This document shows positions 26,847 through 36,063 of a stretch of DNA of 64,000 bases, one piece after another. How positions within the stretch are numbered: the stretch's first letter is position 1; every line of letters starts with the position of its first letter. This DNA comes from Metabacillus litoralis (lineage in GTDB: Bacteria > Bacillota > Bacilli > Bacillales > Bacillaceae). The notes beneath the pieces were generated by a model. That model was not told the DNA's origin, searched no databases, and saw nothing but the letters and a program-made list of their open reading frames with translations. The stretch covers positions 186,001-250,000 of the forward strand of contig NZ_JAIVKL010000006.1 of assembly GCF_020524045.1 (NCBI RefSeq). The letters run 5' to 3'. The translations under genes and the position numbers were made by a program.

Positions 26847-29024
26847 ATGAGTAAAACAGTTGTTTTAGCTGAAAAACCTTCTGTAGGAAGAGATTTAGCT
26901 AGAGTATTAAATTGTCATAAAAAAGGAAATGGATATCTTGAAGGAGATCAATATATCGTGACATGGGCATTAGGTCATCTCGTGACTTTAGCTGACCCAG
27001 AAACATATGGTGAAAACTATAAATCCTGGCGCCTAGAAGACTTACCAATGCTACCTTCACCACTAAAGCTTGTAGTGATCAAAAAAACAGGAAAACAATT
27101 TCAAGCTGTTAAATTTCAGCTTTTACGTAAAGATGTCGGAAATATTGTCATTGCGACTGATGCAGGTCGTGAAGGAGAGCTTGTTGCTCGCTGGATCATT
27201 GAAAAAGCACATGTAAACAAGCCAATTAAACGCCTTTGGATTTCATCTGTTACAGATAAAGCCATTAAAGAGGGCTTCCGTAAGCTGAAGAGCGGGAAGG
27301 AATATGAAAATTTATATGCATCAGCTGTTGCACGAGCAGAAGCAGATTGGATTGTTGGCTTAAATGCAACACGTGCACTAACCACAAAATATAATGCCCA
27401 GCTTTCTACAGGTCGTGTACAAACACCAACACTTGCCATGATTGCCCAGCGTGAGGAAGAAATTCGTAGCTTTAAGCCTAAGAAATATTATGGAATGAAG
27501 GCTGTAACAACTGACGGGTTATCACTTACTTGGCAAGATGCTAAAACGAAGGATACAAAAACATTTGCTGAAGAACAGCTTGATCAAAAATTAAAGAACC
27601 TAAAAAATAAATCTGCAGTCGTTGTTGATGTGAAAACAACGCCGAAGAAAACCTATTCACCAGCATTATATGATTTAACAGAGCTTCAACGTGATGCAAA
27701 TAAACGATATGGGTATTCTGCAAAAGAAACACTTTCAATCATGCAAAAGCTATATGAACAGCATAAAGTATTAACATATCCAAGAACCGACTCTCGCTAT
27801 TTAACAAGTGATCTTGTTTCTACATTAAAAGATCGACTTGAAGCATGTAGAACGAAAGAACATGCTGCGGTTATTGCAAAAATCACAAAACAGCCGATAA
27901 AAGCAAATAAATCATTTGTGGATGATCAAAAAGTTTCAGATCACCATGCGATTATTCCAACAGAAGAATCTGTACCAATGAGTGCATTAAGTGATAAAGA
28001 AAGAAAAATTTATGATTTAGTTGTGAAACGCTTTTTAGCTGTATTATTACCTGCTTATCAATATGACCAAACAGTTGTAACAGCAGAAATAGGTAATGAG
28101 TCATTTTTTGCAAGAGGAAAACGAATTGTGTCTCTTGGCTGGAAAGAGGTATACAGTGATTACAAAGACGAGGACAGTGATGATGAACAAACACTTCCTT
28201 CTTTATCAAAAGGTGACAATCTTTCACTAACATCATTATCAAAAACAACAGGTGAAACAAAACCACCAGCACGCTTTAATGAAGCAGCTCTTCTTTCTGC
28301 AATGGAAAACCCAACGAAATATATGGCAGGAGAAAGCAAAGAGCTGATCCAAACCATTGGGGAAACAGGTGGACTTGGAACAGTTGCAACAAGAGCAGAT
28401 ATTATTGAGAAATTATATAGTAGCTTCTTAATAGAAAAAAAGGGCAAAGAACTATTCATTACTTCTAAAGGTAAACAGCTGTTAACACTAGTGCCTGAAG
28501 ATTTAAAATCACCAGTGTTAACAGCAGAGTGGGAGAGAAAGCTAACAAAAATCTCAAAAGGCTCTTTACCAAAGCAAACCTTTTTAAATGAAATGAAGCA
28601 TTATGCTAAAGAGGTTGTAAATGAAATAAAAAATAGCAAGCAAACCTTCAAGCATGACAATGTAACAGGAAAGAAATGCCCAGAATGCAGTAAGCTTCTT
28701 CTAGAAGTGAATGGCAAAAAGGGAAAAATGCTTGTTTGTCAGGATCGTGAATGTGGCTATAAAAAGGGTGTTTCTAAAGTGACCAATGCTCGCTGCCCAA
28801 ATTGCCATAAAAAGCTTGAACTACGAGGTGAAGGCGAAGGCCAAATGTTTGCTTGCCGCTGTGGTCACAGAGAAAAAATGTCAACATTCCAGGAAAGACG
28901 TAAAAAGAATCAAAACAGTAAAGTCTCCAAACGTGATGTTGCACAATATATGAAAAAGCAGGATGATGAGTTTACGAACAATGCACTAGCAGATGCGTTA
29001 GCTAAGCTTAATCTTAAGAAGTAA
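26847..29024 (+). CDS. topB: DNA topoisomerase III
   Basis: A 725-residue type IA topoisomerase that passes single strands through transient breaks. The Toprim domain opens with VVLAEKPSVGRDLARVL and has ATDAGREGELVARWI. The active-site tyrosine is Tyr311 in LTYPRTDSRYL. STGRVQTPTLAM and GTVATRADIIEKL are further family motifs. The C-terminus has zinc-ribbon-like segments (KCPECSKLL...CQDRECGYK and ARCPNCHKKL...CRCGHRE). Length fits Bacillus TopB. AAAGGATG precedes the start. The gene is followed by an unrelated small gene. Confidence 0.93.
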   Translation: MSKTVVLAEKPSVGRDLARVLNCHKKGNGYLEGDQYIVTWALGHLVTLADPETYGENYKSWRLEDLPMLPSPLKLVVIKKTGKQFQAVKFQLLRKDVGNIVIATDAGREGELVARWIIEKAHVNKPIKRLWISSVTDKAIKEGFRKLKSGKEYENLYASAVARAEADWIVGLNATRALTTKYNAQLSTGRVQTPTLAMIAQREEEIRSFKPKKYYGMKAVTTDGLSLTWQDAKTKDTKTFAEEQLDQKLKNLKNKSAVVVDVKTTPKKTYSPALYDLTELQRDANKRYGYSAKETLSIMQKLYEQHKVLTYPRTDSRYLTSDLVSTLKDRLEACRTKEHAAVIAKITKQPIKANKSFVDDQKVSDHHAIIPTEESVPMSALSDKERKIYDLVVKRFLAVLLPAYQYDQTVVTAEIGNESFFARGKRIVSLGWKEVYSDYKDEDSDDEQTLPSLSKGDNLSLTSLSKTTGETKPPARFNEAALLSAMENPTKYMAGESKELIQTIGETGGLGTVATRADIIEKLYSSFLIEKKGKELFITSKGKQLLTLVPEDLKSPVLTAEWERKLTKISKGSLPKQTFLNEMKHYAKEVVNEIKNSKQTFKHDNVTGKKCPECSKLLLEVNGKKGKMLVCQDRECGYKKGVSKVTNARCPNCHKKLELRGEGEGQMFACRCGHREKMSTFQERRKKNQNSKVSKRDVAQYMKKQDDEFTNNALADALAKLNLKK

Positions 29025-29064
29025 TCTCTTGCAAGTGAACGATTTTTAGAATAGGAAGATTAAC

Positions 29065-29529
29065 ATGCCAATTATTAAAACGGATATGTTTATTTATGCA
29101 CCGCGCCACATTTGCTTTGATGTTGCGCGGGATATTGATATTCACACACAGTCAACTAGCCAGACAAATGAACGTGCAATTGCTGGTGTAACGAGTGGAT
29201 TAATTGGTTTAAATGAAACTGTCACATGGGAAGCGATTCATTTTGGCATAAAGCAAAACCTAACTGTTCGCATAACAGAATTAGATTTTCCAAACAGATT
29301 TGTTGATGAATTGGAAAAAGGTGCATTCAAACGCTTTTATCATGTTCATGAATTTATAGAGAAAGAAAATGGTACATTGATGGTGGATTCGTTTGATTAC
29401 ACATCTCCATTTGGCTTTATAGGTAAAATAGCTGACCGACTTTTTCTTGAGCAGTATATGAAGGAATTTTTAGTGACGCGAAATCGGTATATAAAGTTGA
29501 TTGCGGAAGATAGGTATGGTGGGGAATAG
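29065..29529 (+). CDS. SRPBCC (START/polyketide cyclase-like) family protein
   Basis: A 154-residue protein. The opening MFIYAPRHICFDVARDIDIHTQS and the pattern of alternating strands (VTWEAIHFGIKQNLTVRITELDFPNRFVDEL...FKRFYHVHEFIE) match the hydrophobic-ligand-binding SRPBCC fold. The ligand is unknown. AGGAAG precedes the ATG. A strong terminator follows within 20 bases, and the gene may be read with topB, 40 bases upstream. Confidence 0.75.
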   Translation: MPIIKTDMFIYAPRHICFDVARDIDIHTQSTSQTNERAIAGVTSGLIGLNETVTWEAIHFGIKQNLTVRITELDFPNRFVDELEKGAFKRFYHVHEFIEKENGTLMVDSFDYTSPFGFIGKIADRLFLEQYMKEFLVTRNRYIKLIAEDRYGGE

Positions 29530-29543
29530 GAAGTAGTGAATTG

Positions 29544-29567
29544 GGCCGCTTGGATGCGGCCTTTTTT
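29544..29567 (+). terminator. Terminator after the SRPBCC gene
   Basis: GGCCGC pairs with GCGGCC across a six-base loop, followed by six T. Confidence 0.85.
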
Positions 29568-29654
29568 GTGTTTGGGGAAATTGCTGGTGCAGCATAGATA
29601 GGAAGATAGCGGGTGGCTTGCTTTGCGAAATTTGTTAGTTGGTGTCGAATGAAC

Positions 29655-29725
29655 GATTAATAGTGAAAGTTGAATGAATAATATCAAAAGTTGAATGATT
29701 ATTGGCCAAAGTTGAACGATTCTAG
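29655..29725. repeat. 21-bp tandem repeats, third locus
   Basis: Three units with the core AAAGTTGAA(T/C)GA follow one another. Upstream, GCGAAATTTGTTAG and GTCGAATGAACG echo the GGCGAAATTTGTCGAATG that precedes the arrays at 3.9 and 4.2 kb. This places the locus in the same dispersed family. Confidence 0.75.
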
Positions 29726-29811
29726 GATTCAACTAAAATTTTATATAAAAGAGAGAGGTATTAGCTACTTTTTATAGAAGATATATGTCATAAATGAATG
29801 GGGTTGATGAA

Positions 29812-30786
29812 ATGATCGTAAAAGCACGTGAAAAACCACTAGTTATTTTACAACTAGAAGCATTGGTAAGAAGGTTACCACCTGAACATGTTAAACTACC
29901 TAGGATAAAAGAGAGTTTATCGAAAAGAAATGCGGGATACAAAGGAGAAAAAGCTGTTGACTATCATCTTGAACAGCTTAAAGAAAAAGATTTCGCAATT
30001 TTGAATGATTTACGACTGCAAAATGATGATTACTACTTTCAACTAGATTCTATCCTTATCAATAGTAGCTTTATAATTAATCTAGAAATAAAAAATATTG
30101 CGGGAACACTCTTTTTTGACCAAAACTTTCATCAGTTAATCCGCACGTTAGATGGAAAAGAAACTGCTTTTCCAGATCCAATCATTCAGTCGCAGCAGCA
30201 TGTTACAAAGCTTAAGAAGTGGCTAGTCAATAAACAATTTCCAGACGTTCCAATTATCCCTCTTGTTGTGGTAAGCAATACAAACACTCTCATCCGGACT
30301 TCTCCAGAAAATCAACGATTAAGTGACATTGTCATCAACATCAATTACCTTCCTTTTAAAGTCCTACAAATTAAAAAACTCTATTCAAAACAAATTCTTA
30401 ATGACAAAGATCTGAAGAAATTAGCTAGACAATTGAAGAAAAACCACATCGAACAATTTCAACCTGTTTTACCTAGGTTTGAAATAGATGAAAAAGAGGT
30501 ACTTAAAGGTGTAATATGTCCATCTTGTAAAACGTTAGGTATGGAAAGGATATTTGGGAGTTGGTGTTACCCGAGATGCCAAACAAAAGATAAAGACGCA
30601 CATATTCTTGCATTAAATGACTACTATTTGTTGTTTGGTCAAGATATTACGAATAAGCAATTAAGAGAACATATATGTATTTCTTCTCCTACATTAGCTG
30701 TAAGAATCCTAAACTCTGTAACCCACTCATCTACCGGATCCACCAAATCAAAAGTGCACAAATTATCCTTACTTGTTAAAGAATAA
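29812..30786 (+). CDS. NERD domain protein (nuclease-related)
   Basis: A 324-residue protein. After MIVKAREKPLVILQLEALVRRLP comes the NERD region: GYKGEKAVDYHLEQL, then FQLDSILINSSFIINLEIKNIAGTLFF. It has the D...E-x-K arrangement of restriction-like nucleases. The C-terminal part has a cysteine pair (VICPSCKTLG) and a weaker second pair (SWCYPRCQTKD), then a helical segment like a small DNA-binding unit. The start at 29794 lacks a good ribosome site; 29812 gives the usual family N-terminus. NERD proteins are mostly uncharacterised; nuclease activity is inferred. Monocistronic. Confidence 0.75.
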   Translation: MIVKAREKPLVILQLEALVRRLPPEHVKLPRIKESLSKRNAGYKGEKAVDYHLEQLKEKDFAILNDLRLQNDDYYFQLDSILINSSFIINLEIKNIAGTLFFDQNFHQLIRTLDGKETAFPDPIIQSQQHVTKLKKWLVNKQFPDVPIIPLVVVSNTNTLIRTSPENQRLSDIVININYLPFKVLQIKKLYSKQILNDKDLKKLARQLKKNHIEQFQPVLPRFEIDEKEVLKGVICPSCKTLGMERIFGSWCYPRCQTKDKDAHILALNDYYLLFGQDITNKQLREHICISSPTLAVRILNSVTHSSTGSTKSKVHKLSLLVKE

Positions 30787-30955
30787 CTATCCAACTAATG
30801 CACAACCTCCCAGTACAGTAGTGTTTTTTCCAAAGAAGTGAACAATTTATGATCAAATTATTACGAATTCGTGATCATCCGTTGAACGTTGCATGACACT
30901 TCTTTTTATTGATTATCATGAAAGCGAGCATCTGATATTATGTGAGTAAGCAGTT

Positions 30956-30973
30956 TGTGTGATCTTTCACACA
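30956..30973. promoter_or_regulatory. Perfect palindrome upstream of qoxA
   Basis: TGTGTGA-TCTT-TCACACA has perfect 7-bp arms. Its half-sites resemble Rex or FNR/Crp boxes (TGTGA...TCACA), but the spacing is four rather than six. It lies about 120 bases before the qoxA start, suiting redox or respiratory control of an oxidase. The regulator is unassigned. The rest of 30787-31095 shows no gene. Confidence 0.45.
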
Positions 30974-31095
30974 GTTTAATTTAAAATGATATCGAAAAGT
31001 AATAAGTTCACTTGTTCACAATTGCTTTTCGGATTTATGTAGCATCAAAAGAATAGATTGAGAGTTTATGTGTTTTTAATGAAAGGAGTACTTGT

Positions 31096-32040
31096 ATGAA
31101 AATTAAATTGGCTTTATTCACAATTATTTTATCTGTTGTCACAGTGCTTTCAGGGTGTGAACCATTATTGGTATTAGATCCAAAAGGTCCTCAAGCTGAG
31201 AGGTTAGCAAGTGATATCTTACTATCAATGGGCATTATGGTAGGAATTGTTGTTGTTGTATTTGCATTATTAATAATGATGTTAGTGAAATATCGTGCAT
31301 CTAAACAAGCAGATGATTATGAGCCACCACATATTGAAGGGAATATCTGGGTTGAAGTAATTATGATTGGTATCCCAATTCTAATTGTTGCTTACCTTTC
31401 ATTCGTTTCTGTTCAGAGTAACTATATCGTAGAGTCAGCACCAAAGGGATATGAAGACAAAGAGCCATTAGTTGTTTATGCTTCATCTTCTAACTGGAAG
31501 TGGCATTTTAGTTATCCTGAAGAAGGAATTGAAACAGTGAACTATTTATATATACCGACAGATCGAGCTCTTGAGTTTAAATTGTATTCACATGGACCGA
31601 TTACAAGTTTTTGGATTCCGCAATTAGGTGGACAAAAATATGCGATGAATGACCATGTCACAACCCTTCATTTAGCAGCAGATGCTCCTGGGGAATTTAT
31701 GGGTCGAAATGCAAACTTCAGTGGAGAAGGTTTTGCTGAGAATATCTTTGATGTAACAGCCATGTCACAAGAAGACTTTGATGAGTGGGTAGATGAAGTA
31801 AAAGAAACAGCCAAACCAATTACAGAAGAAAAGTTCGATGAGTTATTAGAACCAGGACATTTAGGACGAATGACGTTCACTGGTACACATTTAGACTTTT
31901 CATCACCACCAGAACATCATCACGGTTCATCTGATCATGAACAAGATGAGACAATGACGGACGATGATATGGACGATTCACATGAAGAACATGATTCTCA
32001 TGAGTCACATGAAGAAAAATCAGATCATAGTGGTCATTAA
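31096..32040 (+). CDS. qoxA: Cytochrome aa3 quinol oxidase subunit II (QoxA)
   Basis: A 314-residue membrane lipoprotein. The signal peptide ends in the lipobox LSGC with Cys21 as the lipidated residue. Two membrane segments follow (about 40-65 and 87-107), then the cupredoxin-like domain. That domain lacks the CuA-binding Cys residues, as expected for a quinol rather than cytochrome c oxidase. The last 40 residues form an unusual tail rich in His, Asp, Glu and Ser. GAAAGGAG precedes the ATG. First gene of qoxABCD. Confidence 0.93.
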   Translation: MKIKLALFTIILSVVTVLSGCEPLLVLDPKGPQAERLASDILLSMGIMVGIVVVVFALLIMMLVKYRASKQADDYEPPHIEGNIWVEVIMIGIPILIVAYLSFVSVQSNYIVESAPKGYEDKEPLVVYASSSNWKWHFSYPEEGIETVNYLYIPTDRALEFKLYSHGPITSFWIPQLGGQKYAMNDHVTTLHLAADAPGEFMGRNANFSGEGFAENIFDVTAMSQEDFDEWVDEVKETAKPITEEKFDELLEPGHLGRMTFTGTHLDFSSPPEHHHGSSDHEQDETMTDDDMDDSHEEHDSHESHEEKSDHSGH

Positions 32041-32094
32041 TAAACGAAACTAGTTTTTCACAATAATTCACTTCCGAAAGGAGTCAAAAATAGT

Positions 32095-34038
32095 ATGGAA
32101 TTTTTCGAACGCTTTGCCATACCTCATCCAAGTTTACCTATATATATTGCGATGGTCTCTATTGGTCTGACTGTAATAGGAATCATAGCAGGGTTAACGT
32201 ACTTTAAAAAATGGGGTTATTTATGGCGTGAATGGTTAACAACTGTAGACCATAAAAAGATCGGTATTATGTATTTACTTTCTGCTTTAGTCATGCTTTT
32301 CCGTGGTGGCGTTGATGCCATTATGATGCGTGCTCAGCTTGCTGTTCCTGATAATGTTTTACTAGATTCGCAGCATTATAATGAAATTTTCACAACGCAC
32401 GGAATTGTTATGATTTTATTTATGGCGATGCCATTTATCATGTTCTTTATGAACTTTGTTGTTCCTTTACAAATTGGCGCACGTGATGTTGCTTTCCCAC
32501 GATTGAACGCGTTAAGCTTTTGGTTATTCTTTATGGGTGCAATGTTATTTAATATTTCGTTTGTTGTGGGTGGTTCTCCTGATGCTGGGTGGACGTCTTA
32601 TTTCCCACTTGCAGGGAACGAGTTTAGTAAGTCAGTAGGTACGAACTATTATATGATTGCCATTCAGATCGCTGGTATTGGTACATTAATGACAGGTATT
32701 AACTTTATCACGACGATTTTAAAAATGAGAGCACCTGGTATGACATTAATGAAAATGCCAATGTTCACATGGTCCTCATTAATTGCTAGTGCGATTATTG
32801 TGTTCGCATTCCCTGTATTAACAGTGGCACTTGCAATGGGAACAATGGACCGATTGTTTGGCACAAACTTCTTTACACTTGATAACGGTGGTATGGATAT
32901 GCTTTGGGCGAACATCTTCTGGGTATGGGGACATCCTGAAGTTTATATCTTGATACTACCTGCGTTCGGTATTTTTAGTGAAATTATCTCTACATTTGCT
33001 CGTCGTAACTTATATGGATACAAATCAATGGTAGGATCAATGGTCATTATCTCGCTTCTATCATTTATTGTATGGGCTCACCATTTCTTTACAATGGGTC
33101 AAGGGGCATTTACAAACAGTATCTTCTCTGTTACAACAATGGCAATTGCAGTTCCAACAGGTGTTAAAATATTCAACTGGATATTAACACTTCGAAAAGG
33201 AAAAATCTCTGTGCCAACACCAATGCTTTACTCATTATTATTCCTTCCTCTATTCACATTAGGTGGGGTAACAGGAGTAATGCTTGCGATGTCTGCTGCA
33301 GATTATCAATATCATAATACAATGTTCTTAGTTGCTCACTTCCACAACGTTATTATTCCGGGTGTAGTTTACGCTATGCTTGCTGGATTCACATATTACT
33401 GGCCGAAACTATTTGGCTTCATGTTGAACGAGAAGATTGGAAAATGGACAGCATGGTTGCTTTCAATAGGCTTTATCTTAGCGTTTATTCCAATGTATAT
33501 CACAGGATTAGATGGTCAAGCACGTCGTATGTACACGTACTCTGAGTCTACAGGATTTGGCCCATTAAACATGGTATCATTTGGTGGAGCAGCAATTATG
33601 GGAATCGGCTTTGTATTGATTGTTTATAACATTTACTATAGTTTCCGATATGCTTCAAGAGATATCAGTTCAGATCCTTGGGATGCTCGTACTTTAGAGT
33701 GGGCTACTCATACACCAGTACCTGAATATAACTTTGCGATTATTCCAGAAGTGAAGTCAGAACAAGCACTTTGGGATGCGAAGAAAAATGGTCACGTATT
33801 ATTTAAAGGTGAATATGAGAAAATTCATATGCCTAACAACAGTGGCTTACCGTTTGTCTTAAGTTGTATCTTCTTTGTTTGGGGCTTTTCACTAGTATTC
33901 AGTCTGTGGATCCCAGCAATTGTTGCAACGATAGGAATTTTTGTATGTATGACTTTGCGTTCATTTGAAAAAGATCATGGACGTTACATTTCTGTGAAAG
34001 AAATTGAAGAAACTGAATCAGAATTGCGAGGTGCTTAA
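32095..34038 (+). CDS. qoxB: Cytochrome aa3 quinol oxidase subunit I (QoxB)
   Basis: The 647-residue catalytic subunit, with about 14-15 membrane segments. Haem and CuB ligands are seen in TTHGIVMILFMAMPF (low-spin haem His), WGHPEVYILILPAFG (CuB His with cross-linked Tyr), HHFFTMGQG and VAHFHNVIIPG. It carries the oxygen-reducing centre and proton channels. It follows qoxA by 54 bases with AAAGGAG before the ATG, and is followed directly by qoxC. Confidence 0.95.
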   Translation: MEFFERFAIPHPSLPIYIAMVSIGLTVIGIIAGLTYFKKWGYLWREWLTTVDHKKIGIMYLLSALVMLFRGGVDAIMMRAQLAVPDNVLLDSQHYNEIFTTHGIVMILFMAMPFIMFFMNFVVPLQIGARDVAFPRLNALSFWLFFMGAMLFNISFVVGGSPDAGWTSYFPLAGNEFSKSVGTNYYMIAIQIAGIGTLMTGINFITTILKMRAPGMTLMKMPMFTWSSLIASAIIVFAFPVLTVALAMGTMDRLFGTNFFTLDNGGMDMLWANIFWVWGHPEVYILILPAFGIFSEIISTFARRNLYGYKSMVGSMVIISLLSFIVWAHHFFTMGQGAFTNSIFSVTTMAIAVPTGVKIFNWILTLRKGKISVPTPMLYSLLFLPLFTLGGVTGVMLAMSAADYQYHNTMFLVAHFHNVIIPGVVYAMLAGFTYYWPKLFGFMLNEKIGKWTAWLLSIGFILAFIPMYITGLDGQARRMYTYSESTGFGPLNMVSFGGAAIMGIGFVLIVYNIYYSFRYASRDISSDPWDARTLEWATHTPVPEYNFAIIPEVKSEQALWDAKKNGHVLFKGEYEKIHMPNNSGLPFVLSCIFFVWGFSLVFSLWIPAIVATIGIFVCMTLRSFEKDHGRYISVKEIEETESELRGA

Positions 34039-34041
34039 CAA

Positions 34042-34638
34042 ATGAAAATAGATAACTCGCTTCCACTTGAATATAGCACAGAAGAAAATCGGTTGAAGGT
34101 GTTAGGATTTTGGATATTCCTAGGTGCTGAGATTATGCTGTTTGCAACACTTTTCGCATCCTATTTCACATTAGCTGATCGTACGGCAAGTGGTCCAACT
34201 GGAGCAGAGATCTTTCATATTGCTCCAGTACTTCTTGAAACAATTTTACTTTTATCAAGTAGTTTTACAATTGGGCTAGCCATTCATGCAATGAGACTTG
34301 GAAGACAAAAAGCAATGTTAGGCTTTTTTGGAATTACCCTTCTTCTTGGTTTAGCCTTTTTAGGAGTCGAAATTTATGAATTTGCATTGTATGTTCACGA
34401 AGGTGCTGGCATTCAAACTAGTGCATTCACATCAGCTTTATTAACAACATTAGGAACACATGGTGCTCACGTAACACTTGGATTATTTTGGGGAATATTT
34501 ATTATGATTCAAGTGAAGAAGCGTGGATTAACTCCAGAAACAGCGAATAAATCATTTATTTTCTCACTTTACTGGCATTTCCTAGATGTAGTCTGGATCT
34601 TTATCTTTAGCTTCATCTACTTGAAAGGAATGATGTAA
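34042..34638 (+). CDS. qoxC: Cytochrome aa3 quinol oxidase subunit III (QoxC)
   Basis: A 198-residue protein with five hydrophobic segments of the COX3 family. LGFWIFLGAEIMLFATLFASYFTL, LTTLGTHGAHVTLGLFWG and SLYWHFLDVVWIFIFSFIYL are the conserved stretches. It lies three bases after qoxB, in the typical Qox order. Confidence 0.93.
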   Translation: MKIDNSLPLEYSTEENRLKVLGFWIFLGAEIMLFATLFASYFTLADRTASGPTGAEIFHIAPVLLETILLLSSSFTIGLAIHAMRLGRQKAMLGFFGITLLLGLAFLGVEIYEFALYVHEGAGIQTSAFTSALLTTLGTHGAHVTLGLFWGIFIMIQVKKRGLTPETANKSFIFSLYWHFLDVVWIFIFSFIYLKGMM

Positions 34639-34639
34639 G

Positions 34640-34930
34640 ATGAGAGAGTTATTTCCAATGAAACAAGTCATGGGTTTTGCGTTTTCATTAGTTCTAACAG
34701 TTGTTGCACTTGCCGTATACTTCTTAGATATGTCATTCGCATTAGGTATGACCATTCTACTTGTAACAGCATTTATCCAAGCTGGACTTCAGCTAGTCGT
34801 GTTTATGCATGCTGGTGAAACTGAGGATAAAGCAGCGATTTATACAAACATCTATTATGGTATTTTTATCGCCCTTGTTACTGTTTTCGGTACATTGCTA
34901 GCAATGGTTTGGGATATGGGCGGTTATTAA
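34640..34930 (+). CDS. qoxD: Cytochrome aa3 quinol oxidase subunit IV (QoxD)
   Basis: A 96-residue protein with three hydrophobic segments, of the COX4 pro family (FIQAGLQLVVFMHAGE). It begins two bases after qoxC, completing qoxABCD. A strong terminator follows 10 bases after the stop. Confidence 0.92.
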   Translation: MRELFPMKQVMGFAFSLVLTVVALAVYFLDMSFALGMTILLVTAFIQAGLQLVVFMHAGETEDKAAIYTNIYYGIFIALVTVFGTLLAMVWDMGGY

Positions 34931-34940
34931 ACAAGGAAAG

Positions 34941-34976
34941 GTATGACTCAAATTTAATTTTGAGTCATACTTTTTT
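34941..34976 (+). terminator. qoxABCD terminator
   Basis: GTATGACTCAAA pairs perfectly with TTTGAGTCATAC across a six-base loop, followed by six T. Confidence 0.92.
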
Positions 34977-35087
34977 GTTTTTTATGGAGGGTAGAAGTTA
35001 ACTTTGGAATTATCCAGTCTTATTTGTTTGTCTAAGGAGAAGAGTCTAAATAGGTAGAGGAGGTTAGATTTTTTTGTCGAAAATTGT

Positions 35088-35190
35088 CTAATCGAAGATA
35101 AATCACGAAAATCGATGATAAATTGGAAAAATCGAAGATAAATCCAAAAAATCGGAGATATTCTTCAAAAATCGAAGATAAAATGATCAT
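35088..35190. repeat. 20-21-bp tandem repeats, second sequence type
   Basis: Five units share the core AAAATCGAAGATAAAT, with variants CGATGATAA and CGGAGATA, separated by four to six variable bases. Period and layout are like the AAAGTTGAATGATTA arrays, but the core sequence is different. The array lies between the qox terminator and the next terminator, outside any credible gene. Confidence 0.8.
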
Positions 35191-35280
35191 CCCCTTTTTC
35201 CTAGGATCATTTATAAGGTGAAAAGAAATATAATAACGCTTTCATATCGCTCTCCCTACGAAATCCCAAACCAAAATAAA

Positions 35281-35308
35281 AAAAGACTAGCCAAAGCTAG
35301 CCTTTTTT
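35281..35308. terminator. Bidirectional terminator
   Basis: CTAGC and GCTAG pair with the flanking A-run and T-run (AAAAAAG ... CTTTTTT). It serves the reverse-strand small membrane gene. Confidence 0.7.
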
Positions 35309-35364
35309 CCTTCATACACAATGCATTTGACGTAGTTTACCCTCAAATTGTGTGTGTTTTAGAA

Positions 35365-35631
35365 TTAGTAGATATAATCTGACACTCTTTTTGAAAAGTG
35401 GGATAGATACACGTATAATCCTGTTCCAAGAGCAGCTAGCACATTTAGGGCGAAGATGATGCCGAATAATGTGTATTCAAGTGTACCAAAATCAACTGTC
35501 ATATATAAAGCAAACATTACCCACATTAATGCTATAAAAGGTATCTGGAGAATCGCAAGTTTTTTATTTTCATTCCATAAGAATAATGGTGTTGCACTTG
35601 AGAATAGTAAATAAGCAAAAAACACGTCCAT
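35365..35631 (-). CDS. Small membrane protein, 88 residues
   Basis: A reverse-strand frame with AAAGGAG before its ATG. Three hydrophobic segments (about 4-16, 26-46 and 54-76) are linked by short charged turns such as WNENKK. No family was recognised. It could be a subunit or accessory of the respiratory chain, given qox next door, but this is only a neighbourhood guess. Confidence 0.65.
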   Translation of the reverse strand: MDVFFAYLLFSSATPLFLWNENKKLAILQIPFIALMWVMFALYMTVDFGTLEYTLFGIIFALNVLAALGTGLYVYLSHFSKRVSDYIY

Positions 35632-35651
35632 TTTATATCAGCTCCTTTAAT

Positions 35652-35667
35652 TGTTGACGCTTTCAGG
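35652..35667 (-). promoter_or_regulatory. Weak cre-like site
   Basis: On the reverse strand CTGAAAGCGTCAACAA matches the CcpA cre consensus except at two A/T positions. It lies about 20 bases before the small membrane gene, where binding would block transcription. Confidence 0.3.
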
Positions 35668-35979
35668 TTTGTGTCAAAAAAAAGAATGTTTTGTGAACAT
35701 TTTGTTACAATTAATATAACATAGGACTAGCTAATAAATAAAGTAGAAAATGAATGATTTTAAAAAGAATTTGGAATGTTAAGTAATATACATTGACTAT
35801 ATAATTTTGTTTGAGTATAAGTGAAGATGGAGTATTTAAATAAAAATATTAGTAGTGTTACTATTTATTTAGCCTTTTAGTGGATTTTTTAAACTTTACA
35901 CATTAATCTCTAAGGTAAACCGCGTAAAAAGTTAATCTTAAGTTTATGAACAGGTTTCAGGATAAAATATAGAGTTAAT

Positions 35980-36004
35980 GTAAAAATCAACCGGTAATTT
36001 TTAC
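35980..36004. promoter_or_regulatory. Inverted repeat upstream of niaP
   Basis: GTAAAAATCA and TAATTTTTAC form 10-bp arms with one mismatch around a five-base centre, 60 bases before the niaP start. It could be the binding site of the niacin-responsive repressor NiaR, but the sequence was not matched to a known NiaR box. Confidence 0.4.
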
Positions 36005-36063
36005 AAGTGTGGCAATAAAGTGAACACCACTATCTGATGCTCTACTAGTGAAAGGTGGTTTAA

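Noticed and set aside
30956-30973. A Rex or FNR box
   Set aside because: Half-sites fit, but the centre is four bases instead of six (or the A/T-rich Rex form), so the regulator was left open.
35980-36004. A confirmed NiaR box
   Set aside because: The palindrome is real, but its sequence could not be matched to a known NiaR consensus from memory.
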